DNA of 43,181 nucleotides from an uncultured Pelagibacteraceae bacterium (GCA_902523495.1 CABYZU010000007.1:1-43181); one strand, 5' to 3'. Shown: positions 15,705-24,089, counted from the first letter of the stretch. A program made the numbers and translations. Notes: a model not told the origin generated them from the sequence alone.

Positions 15705-15838
15705 GTTGTTTTGGCACGTCGTTGATGCGCTACCGCCATGCCTCCCGCTCCACATGTTCAGCGATGCTTTGTGAAGCTTTCTGCCCCCTGGAATTGTACC
15801 TCTCGGCTTTTCTCCAGTTGGCCAGTTAAGAGTTGCCT
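15705..15838. other. GC-rich patch of foreign composition
   Basis: Bases 15721-15840 contain 65 G or C in 120 (about 54%), against roughly 25-30% around them. The patch begins just beyond a hairpin (TTGCAC at 15699-15694 and GTGCAA at 15685-15680, read on the minus strand) and ends abruptly at AGTTGCCTCTTAATTC. It has short open frames on both strands but each is interrupted or lacks family features; a minus-strand frame reads through one stop into the MGMT frame. It has no resemblance to an rRNA, tRNA, tmRNA or RNase P RNA that I can recognise. Likely a recently acquired fragment. Confidence 0.6.
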
Positions 15839-15938
15839 CTTAATTCACTAACAATCTAACAAATACTGATTTTAAAATGTATCACTTTTTAGGTGATTCT
15901 ATTATTTTTCTCATTTCCTTGTGAATAGTGGGGATAAA

Positions 15939-16115
15939 TCAGGTTTTAAAAAGCAATATAAAATAGCTAAATAAAAACAAAATGGCCATTATGCTTAAAA
16001 AAATTGTATTAATACTTTTACCAGTATTTCTATATTGAATGAAACTCAAAATAATAAAACCAATTGAGCTAATCAAAAACCATACAGCAGGAATTTCACC
16101 ATCAATTGAACCCAT
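15939..16115 (-). CDS. small membrane protein, two predicted transmembrane helices
   Basis: A 58-residue hydrophobic protein from the ATG at 16115 (a GTG at 16151 would add 12 residues). It has an N-terminal MGSIDGEIPAVWF segment, a first helix of about 18 residues (LISSIGFIILSFIQY), a short basic loop YRNTGKS, and a second helix of about 20 residues ending FILLFKT. Both helices are of membrane-spanning length and the loop has the positive charge expected inside the cell. I do not recognise a named family. It lies alone between the GC-rich patch and the divergent recombinase. The coding call rests on the helix-loop-helix pattern only. Confidence 0.5.
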   Translation of the reverse strand: MGSIDGEIPAVWFLISSIGFIILSFIQYRNTGKSINTIFLSIMAILFLFSYFILLFKT

Positions 16116-16196
16116 AAATTTATAATTTAAACTATTGACATTATAAATCACTTGATATATTACTAACGATAATTAATTGTTATCAATAGTAATTAT

Positions 16197-17150
16197 ATGA
16201 CTGTACTAACTACAAACCTAAAATTGCTTCATGAGGCAACTTTAAATAATCTCAAAAGCTCTAAAGCGAAGAATACTCTAAGAGCTTATAAATCAGACTT
16301 TAAAGATTTTGGGGCTTTTTGTGCTAAGCACGGTTTAAATTCTTTGCCTTCAGAGCCTAAAATAGTTTCTTTATACCTTACTCACCTTTCTAAAAATTCG
16401 AAAATAAGCACCTTAAGAAGAAGGTTGGTATCAATTAGCATGGTTCATAAATTAAAAGGGCATTATTTAGATACAAAACATCCAATCATTGTTGAAAACT
16501 TAATGGGAATAAGAAGGGTAAAAGGCAGCATTCAAAAAGCAAAAAAACCTATATTAATCAATCATTTAAAATCTATAATTAATATAATTGATGAACAAAA
16601 AATTAAGGATATTAAGAAGTTTAGGGATAAGTCAATAATATTAGTTGGATTTGGTGGTGGTTTTAGACGAACAGAGCTTATTTCAATTGATCATGAAGAT
16701 TTAGAATTTGTACCTGAGGGGCTCAAAATCACTATTAAAAAATCAAAAACTGATCAATTCGGTGAAGGGATGATTAAAGGTCTACCCTATTTTACTAATG
16801 AAACTTATTGTCCAATTGTTAATCTTAAAAAATGGCTAGAAATTTCTAAAATTAAATCTGGACCTATTTTTAGAAGATTTTCTAAAAGTTTATCTCTAAC
16901 AGAGAAAAGATTAACCGACCAATCAGTAGTTTTATTAATAAAAGAATATCTGAGTTTAGCAGGGATTGAGAATAAAAATTTTGCAGGTCATAGTTTAAGA
17001 TCAGGTTTTGCAACTGTTGCTGCAGAGTCTGGTGCTGATGAACGTAGTATAATGGCAATGACTGGTCACAAAACAACGCAAATGGTCAGAAGATACATAA
17101 GAGAAGCAAATATTTTTAAAAACAATGCATTAAATAAAGTTAAAATATAG
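16197..17150 (+). CDS. tyrosine recombinase / phage-type integrase
   Basis: Site-specific DNA recombinase, 317 residues. The N-terminal third is a SAM-like core-binding domain (N-T-L-R-A-Y-K-S-D-F-K-D-F near residues 27-39). The catalytic domain carries all expected residues: Arg in GFRRTEL near 155, the beta-strand Lys in KSKTDQ, HSLRSGFATVAAESG (His and second Arg), GHKTTQM (second His) and the nucleophile Tyr300 in RRYIREA. It appears complete and active. It is of the phage/plasmid type rather than XerC/XerD, which are shorter and more conserved. It stands at the edge of the glycan cluster and converges on it with one spare base. No matching attachment-site repeat is evident. Confidence 0.9.
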   Translation: MTVLTTNLKLLHEATLNNLKSSKAKNTLRAYKSDFKDFGAFCAKHGLNSLPSEPKIVSLYLTHLSKNSKISTLRRRLVSISMVHKLKGHYLDTKHPIIVENLMGIRRVKGSIQKAKKPILINHLKSIINIIDEQKIKDIKKFRDKSIILVGFGGGFRRTELISIDHEDLEFVPEGLKITIKKSKTDQFGEGMIKGLPYFTNETYCPIVNLKKWLEISKIKSGPIFRRFSKSLSLTEKRLTDQSVVLLIKEYLSLAGIENKNFAGHSLRSGFATVAAESGADERSIMAMTGHKTTQMVRRYIREANIFKNNALNKVKI

Positions 17151-17151
17151 G

Positions 17152-18033
17152 TTAATACATAAGTTTATATGTATGTGATAAATATAAAAATATTGAAATA
17201 ATTCTCAAAAAATTTTTAAATGATTTTTCAAATCTTAGTAATAATAAATTTACTAAAAATCTTTGAAAATAATCAAAAAAATTAACAAGTATTTTTCTAT
17301 ATAAATTTAAAAAATTAGTTTTTTTTTTATAATATATATATTCAGAAACTTTATGAATTATTGACAATTTGCAGCTTTGCAAAAAGGAGTTGTCTGCAGA
17401 AAGTCCTTGCAAATGTATCATTTTTGACTCAGGTATTTCTATAATTGACTTATTTTTTTCTAAAGTTTTGTCACATATATCATTATCCTCGAAATACATG
17501 AATAAATCTTTGTCAAAGCCCCCTATTTTATCAAAAAAATCTTTTTTAATTAAAAAGGCACAACCTACTACAAATTGGTAGCAGGTATTTCCCTCAGCTT
17601 TTTGATTATTTAAAATATTTTTTTTACTTATCTTTTCTTTATTTATATAAGAAAGACTTCCATTACTTCTTCTATTATTATTATTATCGTACAAGGAAGG
17701 AGCTAAAATGCCGACATTTTCATAATTAAAATAAGAATTATATAAAATTTTAATAGACTTACTTTCAACTAAAATATCTGGATTTAAAATAAGAATAAAT
17801 GGTGTTTTGCTTTCTGATACACCTAAATTATTACCCTTGCCATATCCTAAATTCTTTTTTGTTTTTATATACTTTATGTTTTTAACCCCTTTCACTAGTA
17901 AACGAATTTCATCAGATTTTGAATTGTCTACAATAATTGTTTTAAATTTACTAATTTCAGATAAATTTTTTTTGATCAGTTTGTAACTATTAAAGCAAAC
18001 TATTATGAGTGTTATGTCATTGTATATACTCAT
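17152..18033 (-). CDS. family 2 glycosyltransferase
   Basis: Transfers a sugar from a nucleotide-sugar donor, probably in surface-glycan synthesis. 293 residues. GT-A fold motifs: TLIIVCFNSY near residue 8, IIVDNSKSDE near 33, NLGYGKGNNLG near 61-71, and LILNPDI, the metal-binding (DxD-like) site, near 80. The G-G-F-D-K-D-L-F-M-Y-F-E-D-N-D block near residues 172-186 is the acceptor/catalytic region seen in rhamnosyltransferase-like GT2 proteins. The C-terminal 70 residues are hydrophobic and basic, probably for membrane attachment. Last gene of a minus-strand chain of overlapping glycan genes; it overlaps the upstream one by 4 bases. Confidence 0.88.
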   Translation of the reverse strand: MSIYNDITLIIVCFNSYKLIKKNLSEISKFKTIIVDNSKSDEIRLLVKGVKNIKYIKTKKNLGYGKGNNLGVSESKTPFILILNPDILVESKSIKILYNSYFNYENVGILAPSLYDNNNNRRSNGSLSYINKEKISKKNILNNQKAEGNTCYQFVVGCAFLIKKDFFDKIGGFDKDLFMYFEDNDICDKTLEKNKSIIEIPESKMIHLQGLSADNSFLQSCKLSIIHKVSEYIYYKKKTNFLNLYRKILVNFFDYFQRFLVNLLLLRFEKSFKNFLRIISIFLYLSHTYKLMY

Positions 18034-19037
18034 TTATTATAAAATAAATTAAACCAACTTTTTTTTACCTTATTAAAATGATATTTTTTTGAACTGTTAA
18101 TGGAATTATTTATGTATTTCTTTTTTAAAAGCTGATTTTTATTCAACAATTCTAAAATTTTAATTGATAAAGAACTGTAATTTTTTACAATTATACCATT
18201 ATAATTATTTTTGATTATATCCTTTAATGCAGTTTTGCCGAAAGTTATAACTGGTAAACCACATGCATTAGCCTCGATTGCATTAAGACAAAAAGTTTCA
18301 TCATATCCAAGACATATCATACCCAGTGATGTTTTATATGTTTTTATTAACACATCCTTTTTAACCCTTCCTAAAAAAATTATATTATATTTATTGTAAT
18401 AATTTTTTAAATTTCTAAATTTACTTTTATCAATACCAAAAATAAATAATTTGGTTTTTTTATTCTTTGGATAAATAAAATTTACCCACATATTTAAAGT
18501 CTCTTTTAGACCTCTTTCTCTCTGTACTGACCATATAAAATTGTTTTTCCTTTTATAATTACATTTGTTAATAATGAATTTATTCGACAAAAAATTGGGT
18601 ATGATGACCTTTTTGTTAAAAAAGTATAAGTTTGAAGTTTTCCTTTCAAGATATTTACTTACAAAAACCGCAGTTATTTTATTTTTTAGAATTGACAATA
18701 ATTTTTTTTTTCTCAAAGCTTTTTCAATTGCTAAAGTATTATGCATCCATAATATTTTTTTTGAATTTCTGAACAAATCAAAAATATTTGGATCATTTGA
18801 GCTTACTATATAGTCGAAATTATAATTATGACTTTCTCTATATAACTTAAATATTGGAAGATTTATTAAATTTTTTTTCTTAAATTCTTTATTGCAGTAT
18901 GTAGCAAGATATATTGTATTGTTAGAATTAGACAAATATTTAGTCAACTCTAAATTCAAGCTTTCTATACCTCCTAATGATTTTATATTTTTTGATTGCA
19001 AACTAAATTTGAAGGGACAATAAAATAAGATATTCAT
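18030..19037 (-). CDS. family 4 (group 1) glycosyltransferase
   Basis: Retaining GT-B glycosyltransferase of 335 residues. The N-terminal domain has the LGGIESLNLELTKYL acceptor-side loop near residues 22-36. The C-terminal domain has a donor-binding region beginning IIFLGRVKKDVL and the E-x7-E signature in DETFCLNAIEANACGLPVIT near residues 255-274. GT4 enzymes act on lipid-linked or nascent glycans at the inner membrane. It overlaps its neighbours by 4 bases on both sides (ATGA junctions), so it is part of one transcript with the adjoining GT2 genes. The sugar specificity cannot be read from sequence. Confidence 0.9.
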   Translation of the reverse strand: MNILFYCPFKFSLQSKNIKSLGGIESLNLELTKYLSNSNNTIYLATYCNKEFKKKNLINLPIFKLYRESHNYNFDYIVSSNDPNIFDLFRNSKKILWMHNTLAIEKALRKKKLLSILKNKITAVFVSKYLERKTSNLYFFNKKVIIPNFLSNKFIINKCNYKRKNNFIWSVQRERGLKETLNMWVNFIYPKNKKTKLFIFGIDKSKFRNLKNYYNKYNIIFLGRVKKDVLIKTYKTSLGMICLGYDETFCLNAIEANACGLPVITFGKTALKDIIKNNYNGIIVKNYSSLSIKILELLNKNQLLKKKYINNSINSSKKYHFNKVKKSWFNLFYNK

Positions 19038-19915
19038 TTAGTGCCTTTTGAAATAATCTTATAATAATAAAACGCTATTTTATCCTTCAAAAGATCAAAA
19101 TAAAAAAGAGCCCCTTTTTTTGGGTCCGATAAATTATCATTATGAATATAATGTGATTTAAGATAGTGTTTTTTAAAGAACCTTATAGAAAATCCCCACT
19201 TTAATAAAAAGATTTTATTTGCTCTTGATCCTTGATTTTTTTTAAATTCACTATTTTTCTTTTTTCTTATTGTTACAGAACCAAAATGATAAACTCTTGA
19301 TTGATTTAGGCATTTAAAAATTCGGACACCTTTATTCCATAATTTCAGATTTAAATCTGGATCTGAACCAGCTCCTGGTGAAAATTCCTCACTAAAACCA
19401 CCAACTTCCTTCCATAAATCTTTATGTATTAGATGTGGAGCCCAAGTAGAACCATCAAAATCAGGATGTTTTAATTTTTTATAATTTTCTAAGAGGTATT
19501 TTTCGTCAAAATTATCAATTGTATCGCCAGCATTTAAATTTAAATGTCCGTTTAATTTTGGATCTCCATTTATCATTATACTTGATAAATAAAATTTTTT
19601 TGTCCTAAGCTCTTGAACTTTTTCGATTAGGATTCTATCCCAATTAGGCAGATAGTACATGTCATCATGAGAATAAAGAATTAGATCAAATTTACTTTTT
19701 TTGGAGATTATATTGCATCCTGAACACAAGCCTATATTTGTTTTTGAGTGTGTAAATTTTATAGTCGTGTCTTCCAAATATTTAATTGTTCCATCACTTC
19801 CCTCATTTATATGTACTAAAATCTCATTTTTATAAAAAGAATTTTTATTTATACTTTCTATACATTTTCTTAAATATAATAAATTATTATAAGTAGGTAT
19901 AACAATCGAAATCAT
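19034..19915 (-). CDS. family 2 glycosyltransferase
   Basis: 293 residues with a GT-A fold: ISIVIPTYNN at residues 2-11, HINEGSDGT near 55-63, NIGLCSGCN near 80-88, and an SHDDMYYLPNW metal site near residues 102-112. The GGFSEEFSPGAGSDPDLNLK block near 190-209 provides the expected acidic catalytic region. It differs enough from the GT2 at 17152-18033 to be a separate enzyme rather than a recent duplicate. It lies between an FkbM methyltransferase and a GT4 gene with 4-base overlaps at each side. Probably adds one residue of the same surface glycan. Confidence 0.88.
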   Translation of the reverse strand: MISIVIPTYNNLLYLRKCIESINKNSFYKNEILVHINEGSDGTIKYLEDTTIKFTHSKTNIGLCSGCNIISKKSKFDLILYSHDDMYYLPNWDRILIEKVQELRTKKFYLSSIMINGDPKLNGHLNLNAGDTIDNFDEKYLLENYKKLKHPDFDGSTWAPHLIHKDLWKEVGGFSEEFSPGAGSDPDLNLKLWNKGVRIFKCLNQSRVYHFGSVTIRKKKNSEFKKNQGSRANKIFLLKWGFSIRFFKKHYLKSHYIHNDNLSDPKKGALFYFDLLKDKIAFYYYKIISKGTK

Positions 19916-20661
19916 AGTAAGTTAGACGTTTTAGAAATAAATATTAAATCATCATGTATCCAATTAACTAATTTATACTTTTTACTAATCATAAACTTGT
20001 AAATATTAGATTTTAAAATGTCTTTGACATTATGCTGATAAAATTCTTTAATATTGGGTTTTATAAACTCAACCGATATTATTTTTGGTTTGTATTTTCT
20101 AAAGTTTAAACCCTTTAATACATTCAATTCATTTCCCTCTACATCAATTGATAAAAAATCAATATCTTTAATTCTAAACTTTGAATTTTTGATGATATTA
20201 TTTAGAGTATTAACTTTTATTTTTTTAATTGATTTCGCTCCCTTCCCTCTTTGTTTTGATATAGTATTTTTTGGAGCTCGATTATGAAAAAAATAAAGAT
20301 CTGCTTGTCCCTCTTTATTTGATAAAGCTGCGACAAAATTATTATCTCTTGGTCTAAAATAGTTAAACATATCTATAGAATTAAAATCAAGATCTACGTT
20401 AATGCCTTTCCACCCGTTTTGGTAGAGAGCATAAGTATTGTTATTTATTAATGGGTGATGACAACCTATATCTATATATATACCCTTTTTTTTATTTTTT
20501 TTTAAAATATCCTTAATCAATAAATCAATACCCCAGTTTGAATATAGTCTTCTTGGTCGAATTTTAGATTTCATAAATTGAAAAAAAAAATACACTAATT
20601 TTGGTAAGTTTTTTTTATCCGAATATAGAAATTTTTTTTTTAATTGTTCTTCAATTTTCAT
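19912..20661 (-). CDS. FkbM-family SAM-dependent methyltransferase
   Basis: O-methyltransferase of 249 residues, in glycan clusters usually modifying a sugar hydroxyl. The SAM-binding motif I is GIYIDIGCHHP near residues 59-69; a motif like GWKGINVDLD follows near 84-93; the FkbM signature DIDFLSIDVEGNELNVLKGL lies near residues 166-185. The N-terminal 45 residues are basic. It overlaps the downstream GT2 by 4 bases and the upstream two-domain glycosyltransferase by 1 base, which ties it to the glycan pathway. Methyl capping can end chain growth or change phage recognition, but that is an inference from other systems. Confidence 0.88.
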   Translation of the reverse strand: MKIEEQLKKKFLYSDKKNLPKLVYFFFQFMKSKIRPRRLYSNWGIDLLIKDILKKNKKKGIYIDIGCHHPLINNNTYALYQNGWKGINVDLDFNSIDMFNYFRPRDNNFVAALSNKEGQADLYFFHNRAPKNTISKQRGKGAKSIKKIKVNTLNNIIKNSKFRIKDIDFLSIDVEGNELNVLKGLNFRKYKPKIISVEFIKPNIKEFYQHNVKDILKSNIYKFMISKKYKLVNWIHDDLIFISKTSNLL

Positions 20662-22784
20662 TAAAATAATTTAGAATTATTACCAAGTGATTTATCTACT
20701 AAATATTTGGTTATTTTTAATTCATTGAATAGTTTGAAATATTTATTTTTTCCATTTTTTGCAATATTTACTCGTAACTTAGGATTTCTTTTATAGAATT
20801 TAATTTTATCAGATAGATCACTAATATTATCGTAAAGAATTATTTCCTTATCATTGAAAAAATCCCCTAATTGGGTTTTTTTATCTATAAATGTTAAAAG
20901 ACCATTCCCAATTAAAGAAGCAATTCTATTACTTGAGTAATATTTTGTAGGAAGACCCCTACTCAGATTTAAACCCATTTTTGAATTTACTAAAGCTTGA
21001 TAGAAATTATTACCCCAAATTGGCTCTTTATTTTTAAATCCATAAAAGTCGCAATTTATACCTTTCAACTTTTCTGTTAATTTATTCAAAAAAACTATCC
21101 TATTATCAATTTTGTCTGTTTTTAAAGAGGCTCTATTAACCCCATGGCTCATTGCATAAAACAAATCCATAGATGGGTTTAAATTAAATACGTTAAAGCA
21201 TTCAATGTTCTTATCAACAGGAATAAAAAAAAAGCTGACATTTTTGATCTTACTATTTTGTTTTTTTAAAATTTCAGGATCAGTAGTTATAAAGTTATGA
21301 TCAACTATATTGCTATAAATTGAAATATTTTTTAAATTTTTTTTTGAATAATCTAAAGATGGCATTATAGGATCTTCATTCCATTGAGAGATTACTAAAT
21401 TTTTGTTAAGTTCTCTAATCATTTGTATTGAATTCACGTCTATATTTTTGGTGTGACCAAAGATGAACAAATCAGGATTATAGTTTTTAAATGTTTCTAC
21501 TAAATAATCTTGAAATTTCTGATTAGAATTTAATGTAAGAAATCTGTTTTGTCGTATGAAATCTCTGTCACTTATCTCAAGAACATCATGACCATTTCTA
21601 ATTAAACCATTTGTAAATTTTTTACCTATAGAGATATTATAGATTCTATGATTAAGTTTTTGACCAGTGTTATATAAATTTATAATTCTAAGCTTTTTTT
21701 TTATAAAATGTAGGTTGAAATTATGAATTAATTTTGATCTGATTTCATCTATAATTTTAGTATTTGTTTTAATGGTGTGTTTTACCTTATTGAAGCCCTT
21801 CAATTGCAAGTCTTTCCTTAATTTTTGATTAGTAATTAATTTTTTGATTGATCTGTATAGAGTATCCGAATTTAAACTTTTTAGTATTATAGAATAGTCA
21901 GTTGTTTCTGGTAAACCACCTCTATTTGAAATGATAGTAGCACATGCTCTTGAAGATGATTCTAAGGCTGTTCTTCCAAAAGGCTCTTCCCATCTAGAGG
22001 GAACAACAGCTATTTCAGATTTATCTAAAAAATTTAAAACTTTTCTATGCTCAAGAAAGCCTAGTTCAAAATGTCTATTATGATTAATATATGGTCTATC
22101 TCTATCTTCATCCCCTATAGAATAGGCTTTCCAACTCTTATATTCATCAAGTATCTTAATTATGGCATCTTTGTATATGTCGTAACCTTTAGATTTGTTT
22201 AGTTTACCAACAAAAACTATATTATTATTTTTTTTATAAATCTTTTTACTTTTATGAATACTTGGATAAATTACTTTAGTTTTATCTATTAATTTTTTAT
22301 CTAAATCATTAAAAAATCTTTTTTGTGTCCACTGGCTTACAAAAATAATTTTATCGATATTATTTAGCAAAAATAATCGCTCAGAAGATGATTTTGAACC
22401 TTTCATACTTAAAGGATCGTTATGAAAATAAAGAATAAACTTACTTTTTATCGCTTTCTTTAAAAAATTAAAAATCTGTGGTCTATTATGAATTTCTATT
22501 ATTTCAAAATTTTTATCTTTTATCTTTTTAATAAAATTTTGACAATATTCTTTTGTAGTGCTTACAAACTTAGACTTTTTGTGTTGTATTGGTATATTAA
22601 TATAATTTTTAGTTAGGTAATCTTTATTTTTAGTATTGCCAAATATAAAATTATCTCTTTTAAATTTAGAGTGTTTAAAAAAGTCGCATACCCATATGGC
22701 AGCTGCTTGTGCATTTGAGTAAGTATAATTTTCTTTATAAGGTAAGATTGTAGCTATTTTAATTTTTTGATTTATTGAAGTCAT
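20661..22784 (-). CDS. two-domain glycosyltransferase: GT4 followed by CgeB-like glycosyltransferase
   Basis: A 707-residue protein with two separate GT-B enzymes. Residues 1-350 are a GT4: acceptor-side segment with HNRPQIFNFL and YFHNDP, donor region NNIVFVGKLNKSKGYDIY near 188-205 and the E-x7-E motif in EEPFGRTALES near 265-275. Residues 360-707 resemble the Glyco_trans_1_2/CgeB family: ISQWNEDP near residue 468, and a C-terminal SSNRIASLIGNGLLTFIDKK segment near 630-650. The two halves could add consecutive sugars. It heads the glycan chain and its first 26 bases overlap the GIY-YIG gene in another frame. Confidence 0.85.
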   Translation of the reverse strand: MTSINQKIKIATILPYKENYTYSNAQAAAIWVCDFFKHSKFKRDNFIFGNTKNKDYLTKNYINIPIQHKKSKFVSTTKEYCQNFIKKIKDKNFEIIEIHNRPQIFNFLKKAIKSKFILYFHNDPLSMKGSKSSSERLFLLNNIDKIIFVSQWTQKRFFNDLDKKLIDKTKVIYPSIHKSKKIYKKNNNIVFVGKLNKSKGYDIYKDAIIKILDEYKSWKAYSIGDEDRDRPYINHNRHFELGFLEHRKVLNFLDKSEIAVVPSRWEEPFGRTALESSSRACATIISNRGGLPETTDYSIILKSLNSDTLYRSIKKLITNQKLRKDLQLKGFNKVKHTIKTNTKIIDEIRSKLIHNFNLHFIKKKLRIINLYNTGQKLNHRIYNISIGKKFTNGLIRNGHDVLEISDRDFIRQNRFLTLNSNQKFQDYLVETFKNYNPDLFIFGHTKNIDVNSIQMIRELNKNLVISQWNEDPIMPSLDYSKKNLKNISIYSNIVDHNFITTDPEILKKQNSKIKNVSFFFIPVDKNIECFNVFNLNPSMDLFYAMSHGVNRASLKTDKIDNRIVFLNKLTEKLKGINCDFYGFKNKEPIWGNNFYQALVNSKMGLNLSRGLPTKYYSSNRIASLIGNGLLTFIDKKTQLGDFFNDKEIILYDNISDLSDKIKFYKRNPKLRVNIAKNGKNKYFKLFNELKITKYLVDKSLGNNSKLF

Positions 22785-23022
22785 CTAATAGAGTTTTTCT
22801 TTTTTTTTTGTCTTTTTTAAGACTATATTCGTAAGATAAGGCATCTTTTTTATTTATAAATCTTTTCTTATAAATAACTACCCACTTATAACCTTTAGTT
22901 GATTTAGCTCCTTTATTTGTATTATGTTTTTTTAATCTAACATCAACATTATTTGTAAATCCGACATAAGTTTTGGCTCTTTTCCTATCTATGTTTTTTA
23001 ACATGTAAACAAAATAGGTCAT
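22759..23022 (-). CDS. GIY-YIG nuclease-domain protein
   Basis: A single GIY-YIG domain of 87 residues, similar to the YhbQ/UPF0213 type. The two name motifs appear as VYM (residues 5-7) and YVG (residues 19-21); the catalytic Arg is in VRLKKHN near residue 30 and the metal-binding Glu in YEYSLKK near residue 64, so it could be active. Its ATG lies 6 bases after the encoded CCA of tRNA-Glu on the same strand, with no room for a ribosome binding site. Small GIY-YIG proteins may be repair nucleases or remnants of mobile endonucleases; the position beside a tRNA end and a glycan island leaves both open. Confidence 0.85.
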   Translation of the reverse strand: MTYFVYMLKNIDRKRAKTYVGFTNNVDVRLKKHNTNKGAKSTKGYKWVVIYKKRFINKKDALSYEYSLKKDKKKRKTLLDDFNKSKN

Positions 23023-23028
23023 AGATAA

Positions 23029-23103
23029 TGGCGGTCCCTAGGGGAATCGAACCCCTCTTTCGAGGATGAAAACCACGTGTCCTAACCGATAGACGAAGGG
23101 ACC
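23029..23103 (-). tRNA. tRNA-Glu (UUC)
   Basis: Cloverleaf of 75 bases including an encoded CCA (23031-23029). Acceptor GGTCCCT pairs with AGGGACC, T arm AGGGG-TTCGATT-CCCCT, anticodon loop TTTTCAT gives TTC. The anticodon stem CGTGG/CCTCG has a T-T mismatch at the middle pair (29-41). The tRNA 3' end faces the glycan island. Confidence 0.95.
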
Positions 23104-23138
23104 AAATTGGGCTCTTTTATTGTATAAAATAAAAATTA

Positions 23139-24089
23139 TCAAGTTTTTATAGTGTCTTCTCTTATAGAAATATTGCACATATTTGAGCCTTTATGTGTGA
23201 ATAAAGTTTCCGTAATATATTTGTTACCATCAATTTTTATACCTTTAACCAGATCCCCACCAGTTATGCCAGTCGCACAGAAAATCGAGTCACCTTTAAT
23301 AATTTCTTTTAAATCATATTTTTTTTCTAAATCATCAATACCCATTTTTTTAGCTCTATAGATATCTCTATCATTATCAAAAATAAATCTTCCCTGAAAT
23401 TTGCACCCATATGCATCAATAGCAGATGCTGCCAGAACACCCTCAGGACCACCTCCTATGCCCAAGAATATATCTACATTATATTTTGGATCTGTAACCA
23501 TTAACGCTCCTGATACATCACCATCAGATATTAGTTTCATTTTTACACTCATTTCTTTAAGTTTATCGATTATTTTGCCATGTCTAGGTCGATCTAATAA
23601 ACAAGCTGTAACGTTTTTTACATCTTTATTCAAAGAGTCAGCTATATTTTTTATATTCTTTTCAATTGAAAAATCTAAATCTGTTGCATCATATGGTACT
23701 TTTTTGGAAACTGATAGTTTGTCCATATAAGTTTCAGGTGCATTGAACAGATTACCTTCCTCAGCTACTGATATAACCGACAATGCTCCAGGTAAATTTT
23801 TTGCTACGAAATTTGTTCCCTCCAACGGGTCCACAGCAATGTCAAGATTTAAATTTCCACCTGAACCTAATCTCTCTCCAATGTAAAGCATAGGAGCCTC
23901 ATCAAGCTCACCTTCACCAATTACAACCCTGCCATTTATTGCTAATTTATTAATCTCATCTCGCATTGAGTCTGTAGCAGCTTTATCAGCATTTTTTTTT
24001 TGGTTTTTTCCAATAAATTTATGACAAGATATTGCGGCTTTTGATGTCACATTTATAATCTTATCTATCAAATTTTTATTTAATGACAC
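23139..24089 (-). CDS. glpX: class II fructose-1,6-bisphosphatase
   Basis: Dephosphorylates fructose-1,6-bisphosphate in gluconeogenesis. 316 residues, the normal length for GlpX. Metal and substrate motifs are GEGELDEAPML near residues 57-67, DIAVDPLEGTN near 82-92, DRPRHGKII near 166-174, SDGDVSGAL and GIGGGPEGVLAA near residues 210-222. Unrelated to class I Fbp. The start overlaps the stop of the SbmA/BacA-like gene by one base, and tRNA-Glu follows 35 bases downstream, so mRNA and tRNA could share a transcript. Confidence 0.95.
   Translation of the reverse strand: MSLNKNLIDKIINVTSKAAISCHKFIGKNQKKNADKAATDSMRDEINKLAINGRVVIGEGELDEAPMLYIGERLGSGGNLNLDIAVDPLEGTNFVAKNLPGALSVISVAEEGNLFNAPETYMDKLSVSKKVPYDATDLDFSIEKNIKNIADSLNKDVKNVTACLLDRPRHGKIIDKLKEMSVKMKLISDGDVSGALMVTDPKYNVDIFLGIGGGPEGVLAASAIDAYGCKFQGRFIFDNDRDIYRAKKMGIDDLEKKYDLKEIIKGDSIFCATGITGGDLVKGIKIDGNKYITETLFTHKGSNMCNISIREDTIKT

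Noticed and set aside
15647-15829. Plus-strand 60-codon frame over the GC-rich patch
   Set aside because: The predicted peptide has no family features, runs opposite to the MGMT start, and exists mainly because the patch is rich in G and C; I describe the patch as anomalous DNA instead.
14921-23028. CRISPR array or toxin-antitoxin or restriction defence system in the accessory region
   Set aside because: No regularly spaced repeats, nuclease-methylase pair or antitoxin-like gene is visible; the FkbM methyltransferase is of the glycan type.
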